DNA of 25,900 nt, from NCBI GenBank assembly GCA_043800905.1, contig JAZDMO010000011.1, forward strand, positions 1-25,900, read 5' to 3'. Position numbers and translations under genes: made by a program. The notes beneath the pieces were generated by a model. The model did not search any database. It had not been told where the DNA came from and saw only the letters and a program-made list of their open reading frames with translations. The stretch's first letter is position 1, and every line of letters begins with the position of its first letter. Of this stretch, positions 12,379 through 18,043 are shown piece by piece. This DNA is from JAHITU01 sp043800905. Lineage in GTDB: Bacteria > Patescibacteriota > Minisyncoccia > Phycocordibacterales > UBA12079.

Positions 12379-14511
12379 CTAATTAATGGGCCATTCTTCA
12401 ATTAATAATAACTGCTTATTTTTAATCGGCATTTCAGACCAGATTTCTTCTGTAATAAAAGGCATAAAAGGGTGAAGAGTTTTGATGGATTTTTGTAAAA
12501 TATCTAAAAGTACTAATTGAGTTTCAGTTTCAGAAATTTTATTTTTACTTTCCTCTATTATTTTATCAGCAAATTCATGCCAAACATAGTGGTATATCTT
12601 TTCACTGGCAAGATAGAAACGAAAATTATCCATATCGTTGGTGATGTCGGATATAATTTTTTGTAAATCAATAAGTAATGGGTTTTCTTTTCTGAGAGAT
12701 TGTAATTCATTGGAATTTAAATCAACTTCTCCCAATCCTTGAGTGTTTTCAAAAACAAAACGAGCGACGTTCCATAATTTATTTGCAAATTTTTTGTAAG
12801 CACGGATTTTATCTTCGGAAAGATTCATGTCTGTTCCAGCGGTATTTCCGACAATTAAAGCCATACGTAGAGCATCGGTTCCGTATTTGTCACTTAATTC
12901 TAATGGGTTTAATACATTCCCCTTAGATTTGGACATTTTTTTTCCTTGTCCGTCTCTCACCATGCCGTGTAAATAAACTGTTTTAAAAGGGACTTCACCT
13001 GTGCGATAAATTCCTAACATAATCATTCGAGATACCCAGAAAAATAAAATATCATGACCTGTTTCCATAACATCGGTTGGGTAAAATTCTTTAAAATCTT
13101 TTCCCTCAGGATAATTTAGGGTGGCAAAAGGCCATTGACCAGAGGAAAACCATGTATCAAAAGTATCACTATCTTTTTCTACTGTTCCTTGGCAATGAGA
13201 ACATTGGGTAATTTTATCTTCTAAATCAACCAAACCTTCTCCACACTGAGTACATATTTTTGCTGGAATAGGAATTCCCCAAACAATTTGTCTTGAAATA
13301 TTCCAATCCCTGATATTTTCTAACCAATGAAAATATATTTTTTCGTGTTGTTCTGTGAGAAATTTTATTTTTCCATCTTTGACTGCCTGCATTGCTTTTT
13401 CTGCTAAGGGTTGAGTTTTTACAAACCACTGAGCTTTAATTTGTGGTTCTACTGGTCTTTTACATTTATAACAAACCTTAACACTGTGTTTATAGTGTTC
13501 ATCTATCTTTATTAAAAGACCTTTAGCTTTTAATTTTTCTACTACTAAATCGCGGGCCTCTTTAATATTTTTACCTTCAAACTCTGGTCCAGCAATTGGT
13601 AACATTTTTCCGTTGAAATCTATAATTTGTTCGTATTCTAAATTATGTCTTTGGGCAATTTCAAAATCAGCTGAATCGTGCCACGGAGTAATGGTCATCG
13701 CTCCTGTTCCAAATTCCATATCAATCGCCTCGTCTTTTATAAGAGTGGCAGTGACAGGGCCATTGATCCATTCTAATTCAAATTTTTGACCATCTTCGTA
13801 TTGTTTATATCTTTCATCATTTGGATGAACTACTACATATTTATCACCAAATTTTGTTTCTGGACGGGTGGTTCCGATTTGGAAAGGACCATATTGGAAA
13901 GTATAAAAATTATCTTCTTGTTCTTCGTTATCCACCTCTAGTTCTGAGAAAGCTGTTTGATGTTTAGAACACCAATTGACAATTCTCTTTCCTCGATAGA
14001 GCAATCCATCCTCAGAAAGTTTTTTAAAAGTATCATAGACGATTTTGATGACTGTGGAATCTAAGGTAAATTTTTCACGAGACCAATCGCAAGAAGCTCC
14101 TAAAGAACGCACCTGTCCTTCCATGTATGATTTATTACTCAAAGTAAAGTCCATAATTTCGTTGTATAAATCTTGGCTTTCCATTTTAAATCTAGAACGA
14201 CCTTCTTTTTCTAATTTTTTTTCATATACCACCTGAGTTTCAAAACCAGCGTGATCAGTTCCTGGGAACCAAAGAGTTTTAAAACCTTGCATGCGTTTGT
14301 AACGAATCATAAGGTCTTCTAAAGCAACAAAAAGAGCGTGTCCACAGTGTAAGGAGCCGTTAGCATTGGGTGGAGGCATAATTATAGTAAAAGGTTTTTG
14401 GTGTCTTTCTGGTAAATTATCAGGATTAAAAAAACCACTTTCTTCCCAAAGTTGGTATATTTTTTTTTCTACTTCTTGTGACTCGTAAGGTTTTAGAAAT
14501 TTTTCTTTCAT
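12379..14511 (-). CDS. valS: Valyl-tRNA synthetase, short form
   Basis: A class Ia synthetase charging tRNA-Val. The HIGH-type motif is HCGH at 55-58 (PPPNANGSLHCGHALF), and KMSKS is at 525-529 (GQGKKMSKSKGNVLNP). The editing domain contains GTTRPET and GTGAMTITPWHD. A zinc-binding pattern CYKCKRP lies near 349, with CTQCGEG and CSHCQGT further on. The W-rich catalytic segment GHDILFFWVSRM is intact. At 710 aa it is clearly shorter than the usual 850-950 aa: it ends at LIEEWPIN after the anticodon-binding domain and lacks the C-terminal coiled-coil arm seen in most bacterial ValRS. The stop is TAG. The start has no ribosome site and is preceded by a TATGTATTATGTAG-type repeat. Confidence 0.97.
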   Translation of the reverse strand: MKEKFLKPYESQEVEKKIYQLWEESGFFNPDNLPERHQKPFTIIMPPPNANGSLHCGHALFVALEDLMIRYKRMQGFKTLWFPGTDHAGFETQVVYEKKLEKEGRSRFKMESQDLYNEIMDFTLSNKSYMEGQVRSLGASCDWSREKFTLDSTVIKIVYDTFKKLSEDGLLYRGKRIVNWCSKHQTAFSELEVDNEEQEDNFYTFQYGPFQIGTTRPETKFGDKYVVVHPNDERYKQYEDGQKFELEWINGPVTATLIKDEAIDMEFGTGAMTITPWHDSADFEIAQRHNLEYEQIIDFNGKMLPIAGPEFEGKNIKEARDLVVEKLKAKGLLIKIDEHYKHSVKVCYKCKRPVEPQIKAQWFVKTQPLAEKAMQAVKDGKIKFLTEQHEKIYFHWLENIRDWNISRQIVWGIPIPAKICTQCGEGLVDLEDKITQCSHCQGTVEKDSDTFDTWFSSGQWPFATLNYPEGKDFKEFYPTDVMETGHDILFFWVSRMIMLGIYRTGEVPFKTVYLHGMVRDGQGKKMSKSKGNVLNPLELSDKYGTDALRMALIVGNTAGTDMNLSEDKIRAYKKFANKLWNVARFVFENTQGLGEVDLNSNELQSLRKENPLLIDLQKIISDITNDMDNFRFYLASEKIYHYVWHEFADKIIEESKNKISETETQLVLLDILQKSIKTLHPFMPFITEEIWSEMPIKNKQLLLIEEWPIN

Positions 14512-14540
14512 ATAATATGTATTATGTAGTAAGTATTAAA
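14512..14540. repeat. AT-rich ATGTATTA(T/A)GTA repeat next to valS start
   Basis: The stretch TATGTATTATGTAGTAAGTA abuts the valS start codon. Related sequence precedes trxB (25070-25104) and lies near 17621-17652. It is a dispersed simple repeat. Confidence 0.45.
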
Positions 14541-14580
14541 CCTGTCTGCTTCCGCCTGCCGGCGTACAGATGTAGGCAGG
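14541..14580. repeat. CCTGCCTGC / GCAGGCAGG family repeat
   Basis: CCTGTCTGC faces GTAGGCAGG as imperfect arms, with CGCCTGCCGGCG between them. It belongs to the same family as 1864-1906, 16843-16860 and 17572-17591. Confidence 0.6.
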
Positions 14581-14591
14581 TATTATGGAAC

Positions 14592-14612
14592 GGGCGAGAC
14601 TTCGCCTCGCCC
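14592..14612. repeat. GGGCGAG / CTCGCCC palindrome
   Basis: A perfect 7-bp GC stem around ACTTCGC. It resembles the element at 1951-1995 and is followed directly by the CGTCTTTGCGAG repeat. Confidence 0.55.
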
Positions 14613-14629
14613 TACGATTATGGAATAAT

Positions 14630-14658
14630 CGTCTTTGCGAGTGTTAGCGAAGCAATCT
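14630..14658. repeat. CGTCTTTGCGAG ... GCGAAGCAATCT repeat copy
   Basis: A short form of the family also seen at 2018-2098 and inside tsaD at 16456-16490, with the same ends and 6 nt between them. Confidence 0.65.
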
Positions 14659-14707
14659 ACTCTTATATTCATATATATTACCACAGAAAAAAGACAATTT
14701 CTAATCC

Positions 14708-14738
14708 TTTACTTTTGATTTTAATGGTTTAATATAAT
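14708..14738 (+). promoter_or_regulatory. Possible promoter of the small-gene operon
   Basis: TATAAT at 14733-14738, with TTTACT at 14708-14713 (19-nt spacer, longer than ideal). The start would be near 14745, 43 nt before the first gene. Confidence 0.35.
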
Positions 14739-14787
14739 ATTCAGATGTGTTTTGAATCCTTATAATTATTAAAGGAAAGGGGAATTT

Positions 14788-14955
14788 ATGGGAAACGAAA
14801 TAGAAGAAAATGAGTGTGATTTAAAAAATAAAATGGATAAGATTTATCAAGGAGTAGTAGCTATTCTTTTTGCTAGTGCTTCTTTGGTGGTTTTGTATCA
14901 TCTGGTTTTTAAAACAAAGTTTTTTGAAAATTTTTTTGAAAACTTTTTCTTTTAA
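14788..14955 (+). CDS. Small single-pass membrane protein, 55 aa (operon gene 1)
   Basis: ATG 14788 follows a purine-rich ribosome site (AAAGGAAAGGGG, 14771-14782). The acidic N terminus (MGNEIEENECDLKNKMDK) leads into one membrane helix (about residues 21-41, QGVVAILFASASLVVLYHL). The end is an odd Phe/Asn repeat, FFENFFENFFF. No family is recognised. It is the first of four tightly spaced small genes (gaps of 12, 9 and 2 nt) that share the terminator at 15511-15542. A membrane-bound partner for the next small proteins is a plausible role, but this is inference. Confidence 0.65.
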   Translation: MGNEIEENECDLKNKMDKIYQGVVAILFASASLVVLYHLVFKTKFFENFFENFFF

Positions 14956-14967
14956 AGTGAGATAAAT

Positions 14968-15081
14968 ATGAAAGAATATTTTAAAAGTAGAATTAGCGAA
15001 AACGAGGTGAAAAGATTTATTTTTTTAAAAATTTTATTGACAGGGTTTGCTTTTTTTCTTTTTCTTAAATATTGTTTTTAA
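14968..15081 (+). CDS. Membrane micropeptide, 37 aa (operon gene 2)
   Basis: ATG 14968 lies 12 nt after the preceding gene, behind AAGTGAG. The product has a basic/polar half (MKEYFKSRISENEVKRF) followed by one hydrophobic helix (IFLKILLTGFAFFLFLKYCF) that runs to the end of the protein. Such tail-anchored micropeptides are hard to assign; no family is recognised. The position inside an operon of similarly small, ribosome-site-led genes supports it being real. Confidence 0.5.
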   Translation: MKEYFKSRISENEVKRFIFLKILLTGFAFFLFLKYCF

Positions 15082-15090
15082 GAGGTGTCT

Positions 15091-15267
15091 GTGACAAATA
15101 AAGGTTTTTTATGTCCAGTTATTTTTAGACATTATTCTTTAATTGAAGTAATTGCTCGTTATGTTTCCTTTTGCAGAAAAGGGGAATGTCTAATTAAAAA
15201 AGAAATTCTTCGTACCACTGCTTGTTTGTGGAATTTAATTGAATCTAAAAAGTGTGTAGGAAGGTAA
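15091..15267 (+). CDS. Small cysteine-containing protein, 58 aa (operon gene 3)
   Basis: I choose GTG 15091 as start because AGAGG (15081-15085) lies five bases upstream; the GTG at 15085 overlaps that site. The product begins MTNKGFLCPVIFRHYSLIE and contains FCRKGECL and a C-terminal KKCVGR, with five cysteines in all. There is no membrane helix. The CxxxxxC pair near the centre and the flanking basic residues could bind a metal or nucleic acid, but nothing proves it. The next gene starts 2 nt after its stop, which implies translational coupling. Confidence 0.55.
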   Translation: MTNKGFLCPVIFRHYSLIEVIARYVSFCRKGECLIKKEILRTTACLWNLIESKKCVGR

Positions 15268-15269
15268 AA

Positions 15270-15491
15270 TTGGTTTCTAAAGCTGATTTAGAAAATGGGC
15301 GAGATTCTCTGGAGAGATTCCGAGCGAGCCTCGATAGAATAGGTATCTTTATGAGAATTACACAATTGTGTATCAAAAAACATGCAATTAAATTACGTGT
15401 CAAAGAAGGAACCCCTATTCATGTTATTCCAGAAGTTTTTGAGGGTTATCCTATTTTGGTGGAATTTTATGCCGATCCTAATCCGATATGA
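15270..15491 (+). CDS. Small basic protein, 73 aa (operon gene 4)
   Basis: The start is probably TTG 15270, five bases after AGGAAGG (15258-15264); the GTG at 15252 in the same frame lies upstream of that site. The N-terminal half looks helical (ADLENGRDSLERFRASLDRI), followed by RITQLCIKKHAIKLRVKEG and a compact end GYPILVEFYADPNPI. No known family. It is the last gene of the operon, has a TGA stop, and is followed by a very strong terminator. Confidence 0.6.
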   Translation: MVSKADLENGRDSLERFRASLDRIGIFMRITQLCIKKHAIKLRVKEGTPIHVIPEVFEGYPILVEFYADPNPI

Positions 15492-15510
15492 ACGGACAAA
15501 AGTTTGTTTA

Positions 15511-15542
15511 AAGGTCGGTTGTCGCTTGCGACAACCGACCTT
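15511..15542 (+). terminator. Strong intrinsic terminator of the four-gene operon
   Basis: AAGGTCGGTTGTCGC (15511-15525) is fully complementary to GCGACAACCGACCTT (15528-15542), followed by TTGTTTTTA. Its sequence resembles the hairpin at 596-630 (GGTCGTTGTCT). Confidence 0.85.
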
Positions 15543-15620
15543 GTTTTTATTTTCTTTTTATATATAGTGGAGTTAGAAAAATAATGTTAATTTAAAAAAA
15601 GTGAAAAACGGAGGATAGAA

Positions 15621-15929
15621 ATGAAATATTCTAGAAAATTTATTGAGTATTTGAGGAAAAAATTAGAATTGGTTGATGTTATCAGAGATGAATTAGGAAC
15701 AGAAGTGAAATTCAAGAAAGTAGCGTCTTCAGGCTTTCTTATTTTATGTCCTTTTCACGATGAAAAAACACCTTCTTTTAGGATTAATTCTAAGTCACAG
15801 TATTATCATTGTTATGGTTGTGGTATTTCAGGCGGGGTTTTTGATTTTATTATGAAAATTAAGGAAATTGATTTTCCTGAGGCTATTAAATATTTAATAA
15901 AGAAATATAAGATGGCTGGATGTAAATAA
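15621..15929 (+). CDS. Stand-alone CHC2 zinc-finger protein (DnaG N-terminal-like), 102 aa
   Basis: The protein matches the CHC2 zinc-binding domain that begins bacterial DnaG primases: LELVDVIRDEL, then CPFHDEKTPSF, then YYHCYGCGISGGVFDFIMK. The ligands are C43, H46, C64 and C67. In DnaG this domain is followed by the TOPRIM catalytic core; here the protein ends shortly after (FPEAIKYLIKKYKMAGCK), so it cannot synthesise primers by itself. A DNA-binding regulator or an accessory to another primase is possible. ATG 15621 has a good ribosome site (GGAGG, 15611-15615). It lies just after the small-gene operon and has no terminator of its own on this strand; the hairpin that follows suits tsaD. 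Confidence 0.85.
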   Translation: MKYSRKFIEYLRKKLELVDVIRDELGTEVKFKKVASSGFLILCPFHDEKTPSFRINSKSQYYHCYGCGISGGVFDFIMKIKEIDFPEAIKYLIKKYKMAGCK

Positions 15930-15935
15930 AAAAAC

Positions 15936-15964
15936 GGGCGGCGCCAGAATATCTGACTCCGCCC
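15936..15964 (-). terminator. Terminator of tsaD
   Basis: On the minus strand GGGCGG...CAGA, loop TAT, TCTG...CCGCCC forms a stem of about 13 bp with one mismatch, followed by G and then a T-run (the A-run at 15926-15934). On the plus strand there is no U-tract, so it serves tsaD. Confidence 0.75.
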
Positions 15965-16027
15965 TGACAGGTATGATAGCCCATAGGATCTGGCCTGTAT
16001 GTTTGTTATTCTAGCAAGATTATATTT

Positions 16028-17383
16028 TTAATCAAGGTTTAAATTTCCATCTGCCCGAAGGTCAATTACTGAACTTAGTGATTGACCTTCTTTTTTTTGT
16101 TTAAGATAATTGAAATAACTAGCCACTCCTATCATTACGGCATTGTCAGTAGAAGAACTGGCTGGAGGAACAAAAACTTTTAAATTTTCGTTTTCTAATT
16201 CTTGAAAATTTTGACGAAGATAATTATTAGCGGAAACTCCTCCACCCAAAATTAGAGTTTTAGCCTTGAATTTTTCAACAGCTTTGAGTGTTTTTTTCAC
16301 TAAAACTTCGTTCACAGCTTCTTCAAATTCTAAAGCGATTTTTTGTTTAATTTCGATAGGTAATTCAATTTCAGTATTTTGGTTTCTAAATTGTCTTGTG
16401 TTTTGTAGAGGCGAATTCTGCGAAGTAGAATTTGTTAACGAAAAGCCTTGCTTTTCGTCTTCGCGAGGAGATACGACGAAGCGATCCAGATTTTCATGGT
16501 TTGTTTTAATGTTTTTTATTAAATACAAAACCGAAGTTTTTAAACCAGAAAAAGAAAAATCCAAATCATCAGTATTTAACATCGGTCTTGGTAATTTAAT
16601 ACCGTAGTCGGAGTACGGATTATTCGTAGTCCGACTACGGTATTCACGTTCGAGTTGAGCAAGTTTAGAGATTTCTGGTCCTCCGGGGTAGGACAAATTC
16701 AACATTCGAGCTACTTTATCAAAAGCTTCGCCTATAGCGTCGTCTTTAGTTTGTCCAATTTTTTCGTATTCTCCAATCGCTTTCATTAAAATTAATTCCG
16801 TATGTCCCCCTGAAATCAACAAAGCGACAATTGGAAATATGTCTACCGGCAGGCAGGTTGAAAATTTTTTTCCATTGATAAAAGCAGAAAAAAGGTGTCC
16901 TTCCATGTGATTTACGGGGATAACCGGTTTGTTCCAAACTAAACTCAGAGCTTTGGCAAAATTAATTCCTACCCATAAAGCTGGTTCAAGCCCAGGGCCT
17001 TGAGTAACAGCAATAGCGTCAATTTCAGGGATTTCAATACTAGGAATATATTCTAAAAACATTTTCAATAATTCTGGCTCTCTCTCCAAAATCTTTTCAA
17101 TTTGCTCAGAAATTGGAACTTCTAATGTCCCAATTTTTAATTTGGTAACGGGGTTACCAAATCCTGCATCGTTGAGAGTTTTGCGGAGGATAGGGATTAG
17201 GTTTTTGGAATGTTCGCGTTTAGCTAAGGCAGGGAAGACGCCACCATATTCTTTATGAATATCAATTTGAGAAATTAAATTATCAGCTAAAATCTTAAAA
17301 TTAGCATTACCAAAATCCCCATTAGCTTCTACAATACTAATAGCGGTTTCATCACAACTGGTTTCTATAGATAGAATTTTCAT
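16028..17383 (-). CDS. tsaD: tRNA N6-threonylcarbamoyladenosine transferase TsaD, expanded by in-frame repeats
   Basis: TsaD (Kae1/Gcp family), with its partners, puts the threonylcarbamoyl group on A37 of ANN-decoding tRNAs. Hallmarks are MKILSIETSCDETA at the start, VTQGPGLEPALWVG, the metal-binding HMEGH (H159, H163), LLISGGHTEL, GEAFDKVARMLNL, DFSFSGLKT, GGGVSANNYLR and the final STDNAVMIG. The start is ATG 17383; a longer frame upstream only reads through tRNA-Ser. The protein is 451 aa, against about 330-345 in the family. The extra length includes segments encoded by palindromic DNA at residues about 74-82, 175-181, 247-262 and 298-325, all outside the conserved motifs. A further insert (KILEREPELLKMFLEYIP) appears lineage-typical. 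All inserts keep the frame, so the gene is probably functional. Confidence 0.95.
   Translation of the reverse strand: MKILSIETSCDETAISIVEANGDFGNANFKILADNLISQIDIHKEYGGVFPALAKREHSKNLIPILRKTLNDAGFGNPVTKLKIGTLEVPISEQIEKILEREPELLKMFLEYIPSIEIPEIDAIAVTQGPGLEPALWVGINFAKALSLVWNKPVIPVNHMEGHLFSAFINGKKFSTCLPVDIFPIVALLISGGHTELILMKAIGEYEKIGQTKDDAIGEAFDKVARMLNLSYPGGPEISKLAQLEREYRSRTTNNPYSDYGIKLPRPMLNTDDLDFSFSGLKTSVLYLIKNIKTNHENLDRFVVSPREDEKQGFSLTNSTSQNSPLQNTRQFRNQNTEIELPIEIKQKIALEFEEAVNEVLVKKTLKAVEKFKAKTLILGGGVSANNYLRQNFQELENENLKVFVPPASSSTDNAVMIGVASYFNYLKQKKEGQSLSSVIDLRADGNLNLD
16411..16490. repeat. Cluster of three palindromic repeats inside tsaD
   Basis: Within coding sequence lie AATTCT/AGAATT (16414-16432), ACGAAAAGC-CTT-GCTTTTCGT (16438-16458), and CGTCTTCGCGAGGAG...CGACGAAGCGATCCAG (16456-16490). 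The last belongs to the CGTCATTGCGAG...GAAGCAATCC family at 2018 and 14630. It encodes LDRFVVSPREDEKQGFSLTN and flanking residues, which TsaD normally lacks. Confidence 0.75.
16598..16644. repeat. 15-bp perfect inverted repeat inside tsaD
   Basis: AATACCGTAGTCGGA (16598-16612) and TCCGACTACGGTATT (16630-16644), with an inner 4-bp TACG/CGTA stem. It encodes EYRSRTTNNPYSDYGIK, placed between GGPEISKLA and LPRPM, where TsaD proteins normally have only a few residues. Confidence 0.75.
16843..16860. repeat. CGGCAGGCAGG repeat core inside tsaD
   Basis: CTACCGGCAGGCAGGTTG matches the intergenic copy at 17576-17593 (CCTATCGGCAGGCAGGTTAG) almost base for base. On the coding strand it encodes the TCLPVD segment before the conserved LLISGGHTEL strand. 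Confidence 0.65.
17140..17162. repeat. 10-bp palindrome inside tsaD
   Basis: ATTTGGTAAC, loop GGG, GTTACCAAAT. It encodes part of GFGNPVTK at about residues 74-82, at the start of a lineage-specific insert. Confidence 0.5.
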
Positions 17384-17397
17384 GTTTTTATTAAAAG

Positions 17398-17484
17398 CGG
17401 AGGTGAGAGGATTTGAACCCCTGATACGGTTTCCCGCATGCCGCTTTTCGAAAGCGGTGCCTTCAACCACTCAGCCACACCTCC
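17398..17484 (-). tRNA. tRNA-Ser(CGA)
   Basis: An 87-nt type II tRNA with a long variable arm. The acceptor stem GGAGGTG pairs with CACCTCC, and the discriminator is G (17398). The anticodon arm is CCGCT-TTCGAAA-AGCGG, giving anticodon CGA (reads UCG). The variable arm is GCATGCGGGAAACCGTAT-like, and the T-loop is GGTTCAAATCC. CCA is not encoded. It lies 14 nt upstream of tsaD on the same strand and may be transcribed with it. Confidence 0.95.
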
Positions 17485-17495
17485 AATACCGTTTT

Positions 17496-17524
17496 AATCT
17501 ACCATTTTTTTGCTTTTTTGACAA
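17496..17524 (-). promoter_or_regulatory. Promoter of tRNA-Ser (and probably tsaD)
   Basis: On the minus strand TTGTCA (17524-17519), a 17-nt spacer and TAGATT (17501-17496), with the tRNA starting 11 nt after the -10. tsaD has no other visible promoter, so tRNA-Ser and tsaD may be one transcript. Confidence 0.65.
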
Positions 17525-17571
17525 AAATTGATATAATAGTTCAGGTTATTAAGTCATTAGTTGTTAGGTTT

Positions 17572-17591
17572 CCTACCTATCGGCAGGCAGG
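17572..17591. repeat. CCTACCT-ATCGGC-AGGCAGG repeat copy
   Basis: An intergenic member of the CGGCAGGCAGG family; the arms CCTACCT and AGGCAGG pair with one mismatch. It is closest to the copy inside tsaD at 16843-16860. Confidence 0.6.
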
Positions 17592-17597
17592 TTAGAG

Positions 17598-17616
17598 AAA
17601 ATCGCAAAGCGATTTT
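17598..17616. repeat. 8-bp mini-hairpin AAAATCGC-AAA-GCGATTTT
   Basis: A perfect stem with a 3-nt loop. It is one of several small hairpins between genes here (see also 12319-12345 and 25107-25125). It is followed by an AT-rich stretch TACATTCTACTTGCTACTTA up to the tandem repeats. Confidence 0.45.
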
Positions 17617-17653
17617 TCCATAATACATTCTACTTGCTACTTAATACATATTT

Positions 17654-17835
17654 GGTCCTATCGTCTAACCAAGTTAGAATATAGCGGACATCGGCTTTTC
17701 AAGAGCTTGAACAAACAATTTTGAAAATATAATATGTAAACAATGGCCCTATCGTCTAACCAAGTTAGAATATAGCGGACATCGGCTTTTCAAGAGCTTG
17801 AACAAACAATTTTGAAAATATAATATGTAAACAAT
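17654..17835 (+). repeat. Two tandem 91-bp units resembling the 5' part of tRNA-Glu plus a -10 element
   Basis: Units at 17654-17744 and 17745-17835 are nearly identical; the first begins GGTCCTA, the second GGCCCTA. Each starts like the real tRNA-Glu (GGCCCTATCGTCTAAC), then diverges (CAAGTTAGAATATAGC). It matches again over GGACATC and GGCTTTTCAAG around the anticodon loop, and then becomes unrelated AT-rich DNA. No T arm and no 3' acceptor strand are present, so these cannot be normal tRNAs. Each unit ends with TTGAAC, 15 nt, TATAAT and ATGTAAACAAT, which places a promoter-like -10 directly in front of the next unit or the true tRNA. Confidence 0.85.
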
Positions 17836-17907
17836 GGCCCTATCGTCTAACGGTTAGGACATCAGCTTTTCAAGCTGGTAATCCGGGTTCGATTCCCGGT
17901 AGGGTCA
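17836..17907 (+). tRNA. tRNA-Glu(UUC)
   Basis: A complete cloverleaf of 72 nt. The acceptor GGCCCTA pairs with TAGGGTC (one G-U), the D arm is in TCGTCTAACGGTTAGGAC, and the anticodon loop TTTTCAA is closed by ATCAGC/GCTGGT, giving anticodon TTC. The T arm is CCGGG-TTCGATT-CCCGG, and the discriminator is A. CCA is not encoded. The preceding 91-bp unit ends in a TATAAT suitable as its -10. A strong terminator follows within 6 nt. Confidence 0.95.
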
Positions 17908-17912
17908 CAATG

Positions 17913-17950
17913 CAGTAAAATCCGAACGCAATAGCGTTCGGATTTTACTG
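17913..17950 (+). terminator. Terminator of tRNA-Glu
   Basis: A perfect 17-bp stem (CAGTAAAATCCGAACGC and its complement) around AATA, followed by TTTTAG. Confidence 0.85.
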
Positions 17951-18004
17951 TTTTAGTGAATATGTTGAAAGATATATCTTTGTTGTTTTTACACAGTTAT
18001 TTTT

Positions 18005-18033
18005 TTGAAAGAAAAATCTTTTTTTGTTAAAAT
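18005..18033 (+). promoter_or_regulatory. Promoter of the exported protein gene
   Basis: TTGAAA (18005-18010), a 17-nt spacer and TAAAAT (18028-18033). The predicted start near 18040 is only a few bases before ATG 18044, so the mRNA is nearly leaderless. This also rules out the TTG at 18005 as a start codon. Confidence 0.65.
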
Positions 18034-18043
18034 ATTAGACATA

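Noticed and set aside
14478..14732. 84-codon plus-strand frame across the valS upstream region
   Set aside because: It runs through three GC-rich repeats and the valS start on the opposite strand; there is no ribosome site.
16266..16607. 113-codon plus-strand frame inside tsaD
   Set aside because: It is the antisense shadow of tsaD; the low-complexity product has no ribosome site.
17384..17470. N-terminal extension of the tsaD reading frame to 17470
   Set aside because: It is only the tRNA-Ser gene read as protein. The family start MKILSIETSCDETA is at 17383.
17518..17537. TTGACA followed by TATAAT on the plus strand near tRNA-Ser
   Set aside because: The spacer is only 8 nt. The same bases read on the minus strand give a proper 17-nt promoter for tRNA-Ser.
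17654..17835. Two extra tRNA-Glu genes
   Set aside because: They lack the T arm and the 3' acceptor strand and cannot form a cloverleaf, so they were annotated as tandem repeats.
17654..17835. CRISPR array
   Set aside because: Two 91-bp direct repeats without spacers, derived from tRNA sequence, are not CRISPR. No cas gene is present.
18005..18043. TTG start at 18005 for the exported protein
   Set aside because: TTGAAA is the -35 box of a well-spaced promoter whose start point lies downstream. ATG 18044 gives a clean signal peptide.
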